Source of the DNA: Eubacteriales bacterium | GTDB taxonomy: Bacteria > Bacillota > Clostridia > Lachnospirales > Lachnospiraceae | Length of the DNA stretch: 52,485 nt | Assembly (NCBI GenBank): GCA_030524585.1 | Contig: JAUNGJ010000013.1 | Coordinates: forward strand, 1 to 52,485 | Reading direction: 5' to 3' | Part shown: piece after piece, positions 1-8,706 of the stretch | How positions within the stretch are numbered: position 1 is the first letter of the stretch | How the letters are laid out: every line of letters begins with the position of its first letter | Program-made: the position numbers and the translations under genes | Notes under the pieces: model-generated | The model's database searches: none | What the model was told of the DNA's origin: nothing | The model's input: the letters and a program-made list of their open reading frames with translations, nothing else

Positions 1-2
1 GT

Positions 3-1916
3 GAGGGCCTGGAACTGAGGGTTACAAGCGACATTCTTGGCCTTGCCGACACAGGCAACAAATCTACACTGAAGGAGACGCTTGTTAATACCGGAGGTCC
101 TGGGGATACGGCCCTTTATTATTACAATGAAGAAGGCAAACGCGTAAAATATGAGGATCAGGATGAAACTCATGAGATGGAACCGGTTAAATATCAGGGT
201 TTTGCAGTTCTGGATCTTGGCGATGATGTAGATGACAGTAAGATTGACAGCAGCAATGCCACAGTGAAGCTGGTTGACGGCAATGGCTATTATGCAGAAG
301 AATTGATTTTCAATGGCGCCGGTACACTAAGCGGAGAATGGAAAAACGGCAAGATTACTTACTCATTACCTGAGACAGGTGCTTTGGAATGGAACAATTG
401 GGACTATTATGACACTGACTATGAAAGAGATACCAACAGTGGCCGCGAGTGGAGTATGATGGGCGGCGACGGTAACGGCGTGTATTTCTTTACGCTGGAA
501 GTCAGTGGAATTACCTATGACGGCCAGGAGGTACCAGCCGCTAAGATTCCGGTTACTGTTTATATCTATGGACGCAGCAGCGCCGATCTGGGACTTTCTA
601 CCGAATTTGTAGAGAATACTTATGACGAAAGCTATACTTCCGGTGTGGGACAGACCGGTGAGATTCAGTGGAGCTGGTATACTGAGAATGAGGAATCCAT
701 GCAGGACAAGCCGTATATGAATGACCTGTATTCAGATTACTTCTCAGTGATCTGGCCGGCAGGAACAGATGCTTCCGGCATTACCGCTGATGATGTGACG
801 GTTACTCTCCGCAGTCAGTATGGGGATGAATACGTTCTGTCAACCGAGACTGCTTATGGCGAGCATGAATATGCGGTGATTGCAAATGGCAGCGAGACAG
901 AGGTTATTGTCACCTATCAGCAGTGGGCGTACGTACCGGTTTACAGCAGCATGGAGATTGCAATTGACAATGGTACGCTTCAGGCTTCTCAGACTTATGA
1001 CATCAGTTCTGTCGGTACCTATCTGGTACAGACCGGCGGCGGTGGCGTGACTGTTGACCATACGGTCACCGTCTACAATCATTACGGAATTGGCGGCATG
1101 ACATTGGAGAATGCAGTGAATACGGAATACACGCTGTCTGTTAAGATGGACGATGGAAGCACCAAGTACTATGCCGAGGATGAAAATGGAAACGGCTATC
1201 TGGCCGATGCGGTGGAAGTACCGAACCCCTGGGGATTTGGTACAACAGCAGGAGCGCCGGAGGAAGCATGGAAGGGAGATGCCACAGAGAAGTATCACCT
1301 TGCAGTTCATAATAATGTTGTCTATGTAGAGACCCGTACAGATAACACGGAAGTAAAAACTGTAGACGGAGAAGAGATCACATTTACTCAGAATGTGAAC
1401 GCAACCATATCGGATGCAGAAATTATTGCTAATGGCGCTTATCTGGAGCCGGGATATAATCTGGTTACCAACGGCGCGGACAAGTGGGCATGGACGTTCC
1501 GTTATCAATCCGGCTGGACAACCGACAGTGCAAAACCGGATTCGCTGCCTTATGTAGATGGCGCTTATCCTTATGGATATACAGCGGATACTCCTGAAGA
1601 GGCAAGACCTTATTACGGAATGGAAGTTTCTCCCGGCCCAGGAGGTCCAGGAGGTCCCGGCGGTCCAGGAGGAGGAGATACCGATAATCCGAACCCGGAA
1701 AAACCAGGAGGCGGAAATTCTGACAATCCGTCCGTTGACAGTGGAAATGATAAGCCGGCTAATACGGCTCAAAAGACCGATACAAATCAGACCGTGAAAT
1801 CTGATGCACCAAGAACGGGTGATAACAGTAATGCAGTGATCTGGATAATATTTATTGCTGCAGCAATTGGAGTTATCTGCGGATGTGTGATTGTTTCGCG
1901 CAGAAAGAGATCATAG
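3..1916 (+). CDS. Cell-surface protein with sortase-like C-terminus, 5' end outside window
   Basis: The frame is open from the first bases of the window, so the true start lies upstream; the first ATG in frame, at 177, has no convincing ribosome binding site and is probably internal. The visible 637 residues are acidic and rich in Tyr, Gly and Thr, as in secreted beta-sandwich proteins. Near the end come a Gly-Pro linker (PGGPGGPGG) and an Asp/Asn/Pro-rich wall-spanning stretch, then APRTGD, a hydrophobic helix of about 22 residues and the tail SRRKRS. That order is the sortase sorting signal, with Ala in place of the Leu of LPXTG. The inferred location is the outside of the cell, covalently attached to the wall. 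No enzymatic domain was recognised. It could be an adhesin or a carbohydrate-associated surface protein. Confidence 0.85.
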   Translation, partial: EGLELRVTSDILGLADTGNKSTLKETLVNTGGPGDTALYYYNEEGKRVKYEDQDETHEMEPVKYQGFAVLDLGDDVDDSKIDSSNATVKLVDGNGYYAEELIFNGAGTLSGEWKNGKITYSLPETGALEWNNWDYYDTDYERDTNSGREWSMMGGDGNGVYFFTLEVSGITYDGQEVPAAKIPVTVYIYGRSSADLGLSTEFVENTYDESYTSGVGQTGEIQWSWYTENEESMQDKPYMNDLYSDYFSVIWPAGTDASGITADDVTVTLRSQYGDEYVLSTETAYGEHEYAVIANGSETEVIVTYQQWAYVPVYSSMEIAIDNGTLQASQTYDISSVGTYLVQTGGGGVTVDHTVTVYNHYGIGGMTLENAVNTEYTLSVKMDDGSTKYYAEDENGNGYLADAVEVPNPWGFGTTAGAPEEAWKGDATEKYHLAVHNNVVYVETRTDNTEVKTVDGEEITFTQNVNATISDAEIIANGAYLEPGYNLVTNGADKWAWTFRYQSGWTTDSAKPDSLPYVDGAYPYGYTADTPEEARPYYGMEVSPGPGGPGGPGGPGGGDTDNPNPEKPGGGNSDNPSVDSGNDKPANTAQKTDTNQTVKSDAPRTGDNSNAVIWIIFIAAAIGVICGCVIVSRRKRS

Positions 1917-1944
1917 GCTGGTAATTATATAGAATGGAACATAA

Positions 1945-1988
1945 AAAGGAGGTTGTCGCTGAAGTACGTTTTCAGGGCAATCTCCTTT
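1945..1988. terminator. Intrinsic terminator between convergent genes
   Basis: AAAGGAG pairs with CTCCTTT at the base of a long hairpin that also pairs CTGAA with TTCAG. It is followed by TGATTTT. It lies between the surface protein gene and the convergent RpiR gene and probably serves both strands. Confidence 0.7.
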
Positions 1989-2001
1989 GATTTTAACAAT
2001 C

Positions 2002-2874
2002 TTATATTAGGTACTGATCGTCAAAGAACATAATCCGGTCTTCTAACAGGAGCTGGTAATTGCGGTCATAGTCTAGCAGAAATACACCGGCATAAAGATA
2101 GTTCATGATCGTCATAATGGAAATATCGGAGGTAAAGGCTCCAATTTTGACATTTGCATAGGTCTTGCTCTCGAGGGTGGCTATGTACAGGTGCTCGTCC
2201 GTAATATCCGTAAGGCTGTTTGAACCGCAGCTTGTAATGGAAATGGTAGGAATATGATTCTTTTTCAAGAGTCTGGCATACCGCAGAGTCGATGTACTCT
2301 CGCCGGAATATGAGACAACAATGGCACAGTGGTTATCATATTCGGTAATGGCACAGAGCATTTGCTGCTGGTGATCCGGACTAATGCGGACCTGGCGGTG
2401 GATGCTTCCCATTTTATAGGCAAAATCGTGCAGAAGCTTTACATTATTTCCAGAGCCGTACACATAAATACTGGAGGCATGTTTCTGATTTTTAACGACT
2501 CTGCCGTAGGTCTGCGGATCCATCAGGGAGTGGGTCTGGCGAAGGGAAATTCTTTCCAGCTCCGTTAGCTGTTCCATCACCTCTTCCGGAGTGTCTGTTT
2601 TTTTAAACGGCAGACTGGCATCCACGTAAATATGTGCGCTCTCCCGTTTTTGGTATTGGGAGATGAAGGTGGTCTTAAAATCTGCAAAGCTGCGGCAGCC
2701 CAATTTCTTACATAGGCGCACAACGGTAGAAGCCGATGTGTAGGCGGCAGCGCCAAGCTGTGCAGATGTTGTGTTGGATAAAAGCATTTCCGGCTTATTC
2801 AGAATCAGATTGATAATGTCCTGTTCAGAGGATGTAAAGTTATCCTGATTACGCATTTGTTCGATAATATCCAT
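2002..2874 (-). CDS. MurR/RpiR family transcriptional regulator
   Basis: This 290-residue protein has the family layout. An N-terminal helix-turn-helix of about 75 residues contains TSASTVVRLCKKLGC, the recognition segment typical of RpiR proteins. A SIS domain fills the C-terminal half, with the phosphosugar-binding signatures IYVYGSGNN and IVVSYSGEST. Such proteins sense a sugar phosphate and usually control neighbouring PTS genes. It is transcribed away from the PTS EIIBC gene, with 281 bases between them, so it is the probable regulator of the operon at 3156-9207. The start is supported by AAAGGAG about 8 bases upstream. Whether it represses or activates cannot be read from sequence. Confidence 0.9.
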   Translation of the reverse strand: MDIIEQMRNQDNFTSSEQDIINLILNKPEMLLSNTTSAQLGAAAYTSASTVVRLCKKLGCRSFADFKTTFISQYQKRESAHIYVDASLPFKKTDTPEEVMEQLTELERISLRQTHSLMDPQTYGRVVKNQKHASSIYVYGSGNNVKLLHDFAYKMGSIHRQVRISPDHQQQMLCAITEYDNHCAIVVSYSGESTSTLRYARLLKKNHIPTISITSCGSNSLTDITDEHLYIATLESKTYANVKIGAFTSDISIMTIMNYLYAGVFLLDYDRNYQLLLEDRIMFFDDQYLI

Positions 2875-2994
2875 AATAATTCTCCTTTTGTTCTCTTTAT
2901 TATACTATAGAAGTAAATTCTTGTGGAATAGAATTTTGTTAAAAAAGACGAAAAATCAGGAAAATTATACTTCTAATATAGATAATGTGAAACA

Positions 2995-3088
2995 AAATTG
3001 CAAAAACCAGGGCGAAAAAAGTAAAAATTGCAACCGCAAACCTAAAAGCTTGCAAACTATTTACATTAGGAAAATATTCTCATAAAAT
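2995..3088 (+). promoter_or_regulatory. Promoter and repeated TTGCAA motifs ahead of the PTS operon
   Basis: A sigma-A-like promoter, TTTACA (3060-3065), 17 bases, TAAAAT (3083-3088), points toward the PTS gene. Upstream are three TTGCAA motifs within about 60 bases, the last just ahead of the -35 box. They are candidate binding sites for the divergent RpiR regulator. A near-palindrome, GGATGGCCATCC, lies in the leader at about 3105-3116. The rest of the 281-base gap is AT-rich with nothing further recognised. Confidence 0.5.
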
Positions 3089-3155
3089 AAGCTCATCAAG
3101 AAAGGGATGGCCATCCTTACTGTAGTAGTAATAGTAATGTAAAGGAGAGAAAAAG

Positions 3156-4550
3156 ATGAGTTCTAATAGACAGATTGCTGAAAATGTGTTAAAGGCAGTT
3201 GGCGGAAAAGAAAACGTTTCTATGGTTACCCATTGTATGACACGTCTTCGTTTTAATCTCAAAAAAACAGAGGGTGTAAGCGCTGACGAAGTGAAAAAGA
3301 TCGACGGAGTCCTGAGTGTTGTAGAAGCAGGCGGACAGTTCCAGGTAGTAATCGGAACCAACGTTTCCAAGGTATATAATGAGTTATGTGAGATTGGCGG
3401 ATTTGCTAAGCAGAAAGCGGTTGAGGAGAACCTGGATAAGCCGAAGGAGAAATTAACGGTGAAGGGATTTTTCAACGGCATCCTGAATGGTGTTGCGGGA
3501 TGTATGACCCCGTTGATTCCACTGCTTTTGGTTGCAGGTCTTCTGAAGATGATTCCAACCTTATTTGGACCGGCCTGTGTGGGCATTCTGGATCCGGAGA
3601 GTGATCTGTATACATTGTTTACTTTCCTGGGTGATACCGGTTTCTATTTCCTGCCGGTTGCACTTGGTTACACTGGCGCAAAGAAGTTCGGCGCTACTCC
3701 GATTCTGGGTATCCTGCTGGGTGCTATGCTGATCCATCCTACGTTTGCCGCTATGGCAGCTACAGAGGGGGCGACATTTACTGTGTTTGGTATCCCGTGC
3801 GTACTGCATGATTACAACAGCACTGTTGTTCCAATGATTCTGGCTACCTGGTTCATGGGCTATGTGGAGAGGTTCTTTAAGAAATATATTCCGGAATCTC
3901 TGACCACTGTATTTACACCTTTCCTGACGATCGTGGTTATGATTCCTCTGACCTTCTGCTTCTTCGGACCGGTTGGTTACTGGATCGGCGATCTGATCGG
4001 CAATCTGTTAAATGGTCTTCATGATGTAGCCGGCCCGATTGGATTTGCATTGGTAGCTGCTCTGTGGAGCTTCCTGCTGGCTTGCGGTATGCATCTGGTG
4101 CTGATCACTCTGGCATTTGTAAATATTGGTACGGTTGGATATGATAATTTCGTATTGGCAGCTTCTGCTCTGGCTGGATTTGCTACATACGGTGTTCTGC
4201 TGGGTGGTTTCATCCGCGCAAAGAGAAAAGATACCAAGTCCCAGATTCTGGCTTACTTTATTGCCAACTTCCTGGGTGGTGTCGGAGAGCCTGCTCTGTA
4301 CGGATTTATCCTGAAATATAAGAAGCCTATGCTTGGCCAGGTAGCCGGAGGCTTTGCCGGCGGTCTGGTAGGTGGTCTTGCCGGTATTACGGTTTATCAG
4401 TTATCTCCTGCTATGAACTTCCTGAACTTCTTAGGCTACGTGGGAGGAAGTGTAAGCAACGTTGTGTGGGCTGCAATCTCTGCTGCAGTGGCAGTAGTGG
4501 TAGGCTGTATTGTGACAATCGTCTTTGGATTTGATGAAGAGGAAGCTTAG
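3156..4550 (+). CDS. PTS transporter subunit EIIBC, glucose/beta-glucoside superfamily
   Basis: This 464-residue membrane protein joins an N-terminal EIIB domain (about 1-80) to an EIIC channel domain. The EIIB phosphorylation site is Cys27 in THCMTRLRF, the signature of the beta-glucoside/sucrose/N-acetylmuramate branch. EIIC follows with about ten hydrophobic segments and the family motif GVGEPALYG. No EIIA domain is fused at the C-terminus; a separate EIIA is encoded at 8707, at the end of the same gene set. The start has AAAGGAGAG 8 bases upstream. The family imports and phosphorylates a sugar. The substrate is not given by sequence, but the neighbouring decarboxylase and deacetylase suggest a conjugated or acylated sugar. 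Confidence 0.93.
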   Translation: MSSNRQIAENVLKAVGGKENVSMVTHCMTRLRFNLKKTEGVSADEVKKIDGVLSVVEAGGQFQVVIGTNVSKVYNELCEIGGFAKQKAVEENLDKPKEKLTVKGFFNGILNGVAGCMTPLIPLLLVAGLLKMIPTLFGPACVGILDPESDLYTLFTFLGDTGFYFLPVALGYTGAKKFGATPILGILLGAMLIHPTFAAMAATEGATFTVFGIPCVLHDYNSTVVPMILATWFMGYVERFFKKYIPESLTTVFTPFLTIVVMIPLTFCFFGPVGYWIGDLIGNLLNGLHDVAGPIGFALVAALWSFLLACGMHLVLITLAFVNIGTVGYDNFVLAASALAGFATYGVLLGGFIRAKRKDTKSQILAYFIANFLGGVGEPALYGFILKYKKPMLGQVAGGFAGGLVGGLAGITVYQLSPAMNFLNFLGYVGGSVSNVVWAAISAAVAVVVGCIVTIVFGFDEEEA

Positions 4551-4554
4551 TCGT

Positions 4555-5394
4555 ATGGTTACTTTTAGCAGTGAGCAAATTACAGAACATATATATCGAA
4601 TTCGATCCACACCGGATGTCTGCATGTATCTGGTGGTGGGAAGCGAACGGGCCGCATTGCTGGATACGGGCAATGGAGTGGGTGATCTGAAGGGATATGT
4701 TGAGGACCTGCTTCAGGGTAAGCCTTACGACGTCATCCTGACACATGGCCATGTAGATCATGCCTCCGGGGCAGAACAGTTCGGAGACAATGTGTATATG
4801 AATCCTCTGGATTATGAGCTGTCCCTGACCCACTGCAGTATTGAACACCGCAAGAACTCCTTTGCACACTGGAGAGAGATGTTTCCGGGCACTATGCCGG
4901 AATTTGCGGATGAGGATTTTATTTCTGTCCGTACCCGTCCTTATCTGCCCCTGGAAAATGGGCAGAGATTTGATCTGGGGGATATGACCCTGGAGGCAAT
5001 CCATGTACCCGGTCATACCCAGGGTATGACGATGATACTGGCCGTCGAAGAGAGAGTGATTCTGTTCGGAGACGGATGTGGGGTCGGAGTATTGCTGCTG
5101 GCTGATGAAACCAGTACGGTGTCGGGCTATCTGGATAGTCTGAAGAGGCTAAAAACACAGGAATCACGTTACGATGTTGTCCTGAGACAGCATGGAAGCT
5201 GTGTGTCTCCATGCACAGTGCTTGATGATAATATCGAGGTGTGTGAGAAAATTCTGAACGGGACGGCGGATGCAGTACCGGATACCTTTGAAGGAAAGCC
5301 CTGCCTGTTAGCGATGGCAGTCGATCCAAAGACAAGAAAGCGTCTGGATGGAAAAGAGGGCAATATTCGGTATATGCCGGGTAAGGTCAGGTAG
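4555..5394 (+). CDS. MBL-fold metallohydrolase
   Basis: A 279-residue member of the metallo-beta-lactamase fold. The metal-binding signature THGHVDHASG (HxHxDH) lies near residue 75, followed by the downstream ligands HVPGHTQG and FGDGCG. The start at 4555 is preferred over an in-frame ATG at 4525 because GAGGAAG lies about 9 bases upstream and it follows the EIIBC stop by 4 bases without overlap. The tight spacing indicates co-transcription with the PTS gene. The fold covers thioesterases, lactonases, phosphodiesterases and many others. Within this operon an ester- or lactone-hydrolysing step on the imported sugar is a reasonable guess, not shown by sequence. Confidence 0.88.
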   Translation: MVTFSSEQITEHIYRIRSTPDVCMYLVVGSERAALLDTGNGVGDLKGYVEDLLQGKPYDVILTHGHVDHASGAEQFGDNVYMNPLDYELSLTHCSIEHRKNSFAHWREMFPGTMPEFADEDFISVRTRPYLPLENGQRFDLGDMTLEAIHVPGHTQGMTMILAVEERVILFGDGCGVGVLLLADETSTVSGYLDSLKRLKTQESRYDVVLRQHGSCVSPCTVLDDNIEVCEKILNGTADAVPDTFEGKPCLLAMAVDPKTRKRLDGKEGNIRYMPGKVR

Positions 5395-5413
5395 ACGCTG
5401 TATCGATTCAGAT

Positions 5414-5448
5414 GCAGGGATGCAGGAAACAGATGCATCCCTGCTTTT
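5414..5448 (+). terminator. Hairpin with T-run inside the PTS operon
   Basis: GCAGGGATGCA and TGCATCCCTGC form a perfect 11-bp stem with a 9-base loop, followed by TTTTAT. It stands between the MBL and ChbG genes and could act as a partial terminator, setting a lower level for the downstream decarboxylase genes, or protect the upstream mRNA end. Confidence 0.65.
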
Positions 5449-5464
5449 ATAAGGAGAGAGTCAC

Positions 5465-6235
5465 ATGAAGAAGATGATTTTAAGGGCAGATGATCTGGGA
5501 TTTTCAAGGGCGGTTAATTATGGAATTTATGATTCCGTACGGGCAGGGCTGATCCGGTCCGTGGGAGTGATGGTCAATATGGACGCCGCGGTACATGGAG
5601 TAGAACTTCTGAAGGAATGTCAGGGGTGCTGTTTTGGCCTGCATACGAATTTCTGTGCAGGAAGACCCGTCAGTGCGCCAGAGACGGTTCCATCGCTGGT
5701 AGATGAAAATGGAGTTTTCCACAGTTCCTCCCGGTATCGCAGTGCGGAGAAGGATTTTATTACCTATGAAGACGCCATGACAGAGATTGACGCTCAGTAT
5801 CGGCGGTTCGTGGAGCTATTTGGCAGGAAGCCGGCTTATTTTGAGGCTCATGCGGTGAAGAGCAGCGTAATGATAACTGCGTTGGAGGATTATGCGGGAA
5901 AGCATGACCTTCTGTATCACGCGCCCTTTGCGGCGCTTCATGTGGAAGGGCTTACGATTCCTATGTATCTGGGAGACATCGGAAGCCCGGAGTATGATCC
6001 CATGAGAGAGCTTCGGAATTGTGTCGCTTCGCTGGAAGAGGATATTCCGAAAATGTATGTATTTCATCCCGGATACCTGGATCAGCCCATTATGCGGATG
6101 TCTTCATTGACGACAAATCGGGTAAAGGAAACCGCGATGCTGACGGATCCGGAAACAAAGGCGTATCTGGAAACGGAAGGAATTTGCCTGTATTCCTATG
6201 AAACGATTGCCGGGGAACGAAAAGAAATCAGATAA
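5465..6235 (+). CDS. ChbG/HpnK (YdjC-like) carbohydrate deacetylase
   Basis: The 256-residue product opens with ILRADDLGFS, the metal-binding Asp-Asp motif of the YdjC/ChbG family, and carries the GLHTNF histidine motif near residue 59, a further EAHAVKS metal/catalytic region and FHPGY near residue 198. Known members deacetylate N-acetylated sugars such as chitobiose phosphate. RBS AAGGAGAG precedes the ATG. The gene follows the hairpin at 5414 and precedes ubiD by 31 bases. In this setting it may remove an acyl group from the phosphorylated sugar brought in by the PTS; that step is inferred. Confidence 0.88.
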   Translation: MKKMILRADDLGFSRAVNYGIYDSVRAGLIRSVGVMVNMDAAVHGVELLKECQGCCFGLHTNFCAGRPVSAPETVPSLVDENGVFHSSSRYRSAEKDFITYEDAMTEIDAQYRRFVELFGRKPAYFEAHAVKSSVMITALEDYAGKHDLLYHAPFAALHVEGLTIPMYLGDIGSPEYDPMRELRNCVASLEEDIPKMYVFHPGYLDQPIMRMSSLTTNRVKETAMLTDPETKAYLETEGICLYSYETIAGERKEIR

Positions 6236-6266
6236 CGGTGGAGATTTTGATAAGTGAGGAAGAATT

Positions 6267-7751
6267 ATGAATAATAGAACTGATATACTGTCATTGCGGG
6301 ACGCTCTGGCGGTTTTGAAAGAACAGCCGGGCCAGCTGGTGGAGACGGATGTGGAGGTAGACCCGGCAGCCGAGCTGTCGGGAGTCTATCGATATATTGG
6401 AGCGGGCGGTACCGTGAAACGCCCTACCAGGGTGGATGGTCCGGCGATGATTTTTAACAATGTAAAAGGCCACCCGGATGCAAGAGTAGCGATCGGAGTG
6501 CTTGCCAGCCGCGCGAGAGTGGCAAAGCTCTTTGGCTGTAAGAAAGAAGAGCTGGGACATCTGGTTCAGGAATGTGCGGCAAATCCGATTATGCCGGCGG
6601 TTACCGCGGGGCCTGCTCCCTGCCAGGAGGTTGTACATCTGGCGTCTGACCCGGATTTCGACCTGTTTAAGCTAGTTCCGGCTCCAACCAATACGCCGGT
6701 GGACGCAGGTCCCTATATTACGCTGGGGATGTGCTATGCGACACATCCGGATACCGGGCTTTCCGATGTGACGATTCACCGTATGTGTATTCAATCAAGG
6801 GATGAACTGTCCATCTTCCTGCAGCCGGGCTCCCGTCATATCGGCGCCATGGCTGAGCGGGCAACGGAACTAAATCAGCCGCTGCCGATCTCGGTGTCCA
6901 TAGGCGTGGATCCGGCAATCGAGATTCTTTCCTGCTTTGAACCGCCCACAACGCCGCTTGGATTCAATGAGCTGAGCATTGCAGGCGCTCTCAGACAGCG
7001 CCCGGTAGAGCTGGTTCCCTGTAAGACCATTCAGGAAAATGCGATTGCCAACGCCGAGTATGTGATCGAAGGTGAAATCATTCCCGGAGTGAAGGTTGTT
7101 GAGGATCAGAACAGCCATACCGGATGGGCCATGCCTGAGTTTCCTGGGTACAATGGCCATGCCAGTCATGAGTGCTGGCTTCTGAAGGTCAAGGCGGTAA
7201 CCCACCGGAAACATCCGATCATGCAGACCTGTATCGGGCCGTCAGAAGAGCATGTGAATATGGCCGGTATTCCGACGGAGGCTTCGATTCTCGGTATGAT
7301 CGATAAGGCGCTTCCGGGGAAGGTGCTGAATTGTTATGCCCATCGTTCCGGCGGCGGAAAGTATACCGCGATCCTCCAGTGCCGTAAGGTCGTACACACG
7401 GATGAGGGAAAGCAGCGGCAGGCAGCATTGTTAGCGTTCTCTGCGTTCCCGGAGCTGAAGAATGTAATTCTGGTGGATGAGGATGTGGATATTTTCGATA
7501 CGGATGATGTGCTGTGGGCGATGAATACCAGATTTCAGGGGGACCGGGATATTATTACCATTCCCGGCGTGCGGTGTCATCCGCTGGATCCGTCCAGCAA
7601 TCCGGACTATACGGATTCCATACGGGATATTGGTATTTCTACCAAGATCATATTCGACTGTACCGTTCCTTTTGAGCTGAAAGAGCGGTTTGGCCGGGCG
7701 CCGTTTTTGGAGGTTGACCCGAGAAAATGGGTGCCGGATTATGAAGGATAA
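6267..7751 (+). CDS. UbiD family decarboxylase (gallate decarboxylase LpdC-like)
   Basis: At 494 residues this is the normal length for UbiD enzymes, which use prenylated FMN to decarboxylate aromatic or unsaturated acids in the cytoplasm. Family features include PAMIFNNVKGH near residue 53, ELSIAGALRQRPVELVPC in the centre, and NAEYVIEGEI with the conserved Glu residues of the active site near 265-275. It overlaps ubiX by 11 bases and is followed by an LpdD-like gene, the gene set of lactobacillal gallate/protocatechuate decarboxylase, where the catalytic subunit is LpdC. Placement between PTS genes is unusual for the family. The exact aromatic substrate cannot be read from sequence. Confidence 0.92.
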   Translation: MNNRTDILSLRDALAVLKEQPGQLVETDVEVDPAAELSGVYRYIGAGGTVKRPTRVDGPAMIFNNVKGHPDARVAIGVLASRARVAKLFGCKKEELGHLVQECAANPIMPAVTAGPAPCQEVVHLASDPDFDLFKLVPAPTNTPVDAGPYITLGMCYATHPDTGLSDVTIHRMCIQSRDELSIFLQPGSRHIGAMAERATELNQPLPISVSIGVDPAIEILSCFEPPTTPLGFNELSIAGALRQRPVELVPCKTIQENAIANAEYVIEGEIIPGVKVVEDQNSHTGWAMPEFPGYNGHASHECWLLKVKAVTHRKHPIMQTCIGPSEEHVNMAGIPTEASILGMIDKALPGKVLNCYAHRSGGGKYTAILQCRKVVHTDEGKQRQAALLAFSAFPELKNVILVDEDVDIFDTDDVLWAMNTRFQGDRDIITIPGVRCHPLDPSSNPDYTDSIRDIGISTKIIFDCTVPFELKERFGRAPFLEVDPRKWVPDYEG

Positions 7752-8310
7752 TAACAAAAGATTGATTCTGGGAATCAGCGGCGCTTCCGGCGTAGTGCTG
7801 GGGTACCGCATGGCTAAGGCGGTGAAGGAGCAGGGAATAGAGCTGCATATGGTTATTTCGGATGCGGCGAAATTGACGTGGGATGCGGAGATGGATCTTC
7901 CCTTTTCTGAGCTGACAGAGCTGGCGGACGTTCTGTATGATTATCACAATGTGGGAGCAAAGATTGCAAGCGGTTCTTTCCGGACCATGGGAATGGCGGT
8001 TGTTCCCTGCAGTATGAAAACACTGGCAGGTATCGTTACCGGATACACAGACAATCTATTGCTGCGGGCGGCGGATGTATGTATGAAGGAAGGGCGGAAG
8101 GTTGTGCTCTGCCCCCGGGAAATGCCGCTTGGGAAGCTGCATTTGAGAAACCTGAATACTGCCGCCGAACTGGGCTGTACCATTGTGCCGCCTATGATGA
8201 GCTTTTACAGCGGTCAGATTACTGTGGAGGACCAGATCGATCATATTATAGGAAAAATGATGATGCAGTTTGAGCTGGAATATGACCGTTTCCGGCCATG
8301 GGAAGGATAA
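7741..8310 (+). CDS. UbiX family flavin prenyltransferase (LpdB-like)
   Basis: The 189-residue protein has the UbiX signature LGISGASGVVLGYRMAK at its start, the VVPCSMKTLAGI segment, and LCPREMPL in the dimethylallyl-phosphate binding region. UbiX makes the prenylated FMN cofactor that UbiD needs. The ATG at 7741 overlaps the end of ubiD by 11 bases, showing translational coupling; an upstream in-frame extension has no ribosome binding site and no family similarity. Confidence 0.93.
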   Translation: MKDNNKRLILGISGASGVVLGYRMAKAVKEQGIELHMVISDAAKLTWDAEMDLPFSELTELADVLYDYHNVGAKIASGSFRTMGMAVVPCSMKTLAGIVTGYTDNLLLRAADVCMKEGRKVVLCPREMPLGKLHLRNLNTAAELGCTIVPPMMSFYSGQITVEDQIDHIIGKMMMQFELEYDRFRPWEG

Positions 8311-8690
8311 TAGACAGCAAGATGAAGAGTGTTTCTGTAAGTTTTGGGGAAGGAAGTTATAAGATTACCGGTATGGCAGTGCTGTGCGGCGGGGATGTGA
8401 ATTTTTCTTTTACAGGCGGAACCAAACCGCATATTGGGGCTGTATCCATTGCCATATATGAGCCGGCGCGGGATTCCGCTACGGTAAGTACGGTGACGGT
8501 GTATGAGCACCGGGACGATCAGCTTTCCTCCAGATGTGCCAAAAATGCAGCAGCGTTCCTGAAATGCGTAGTTACAGTAAGCGTTGGGATTCATATTGAT
8601 CATGCTGCCTCAGAGGATTTGAAAATTCTCGTTTGTAACTTTAACGAATGTTATCAAAGGCTGATTGCGAAGGTCAGCCAGATCAGATAA
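8298..8690 (+). CDS. LpdD-like prenylated-flavin chaperone / decarboxylase subunit D
   Basis: A 130-residue protein resembling LpdD, the small third component of gallate and hydroxybenzoate decarboxylase systems. The recognisable core is KITGMAVLCGGDVNFSFTGG followed by HIGAVSIA and TVYEHRDDQLS. LpdD is thought to help deliver prenylated FMN to the UbiD subunit. The gene overlaps the ubiX stop by 13 bases. An internal ATG at 8322 is an alternative start; neither has a strong ribosome binding site, as expected for coupled translation. Confidence 0.78.
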   Translation: MGRIIDSKMKSVSVSFGEGSYKITGMAVLCGGDVNFSFTGGTKPHIGAVSIAIYEPARDSATVSTVTVYEHRDDQLSSRCAKNAAAFLKCVVTVSVGIHIDHAASEDLKILVCNFNECYQRLIAKVSQIR

Positions 8691-8706
8691 AGAAAGGCGA
8701 TATGTT

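Noticed and set aside
840-1772. Long minus-strand open frame opposite the surface protein gene
   Set aside because: Cys/Ile/Arg-rich composition with no family resemblance; it is the antisense of a clear coding frame.
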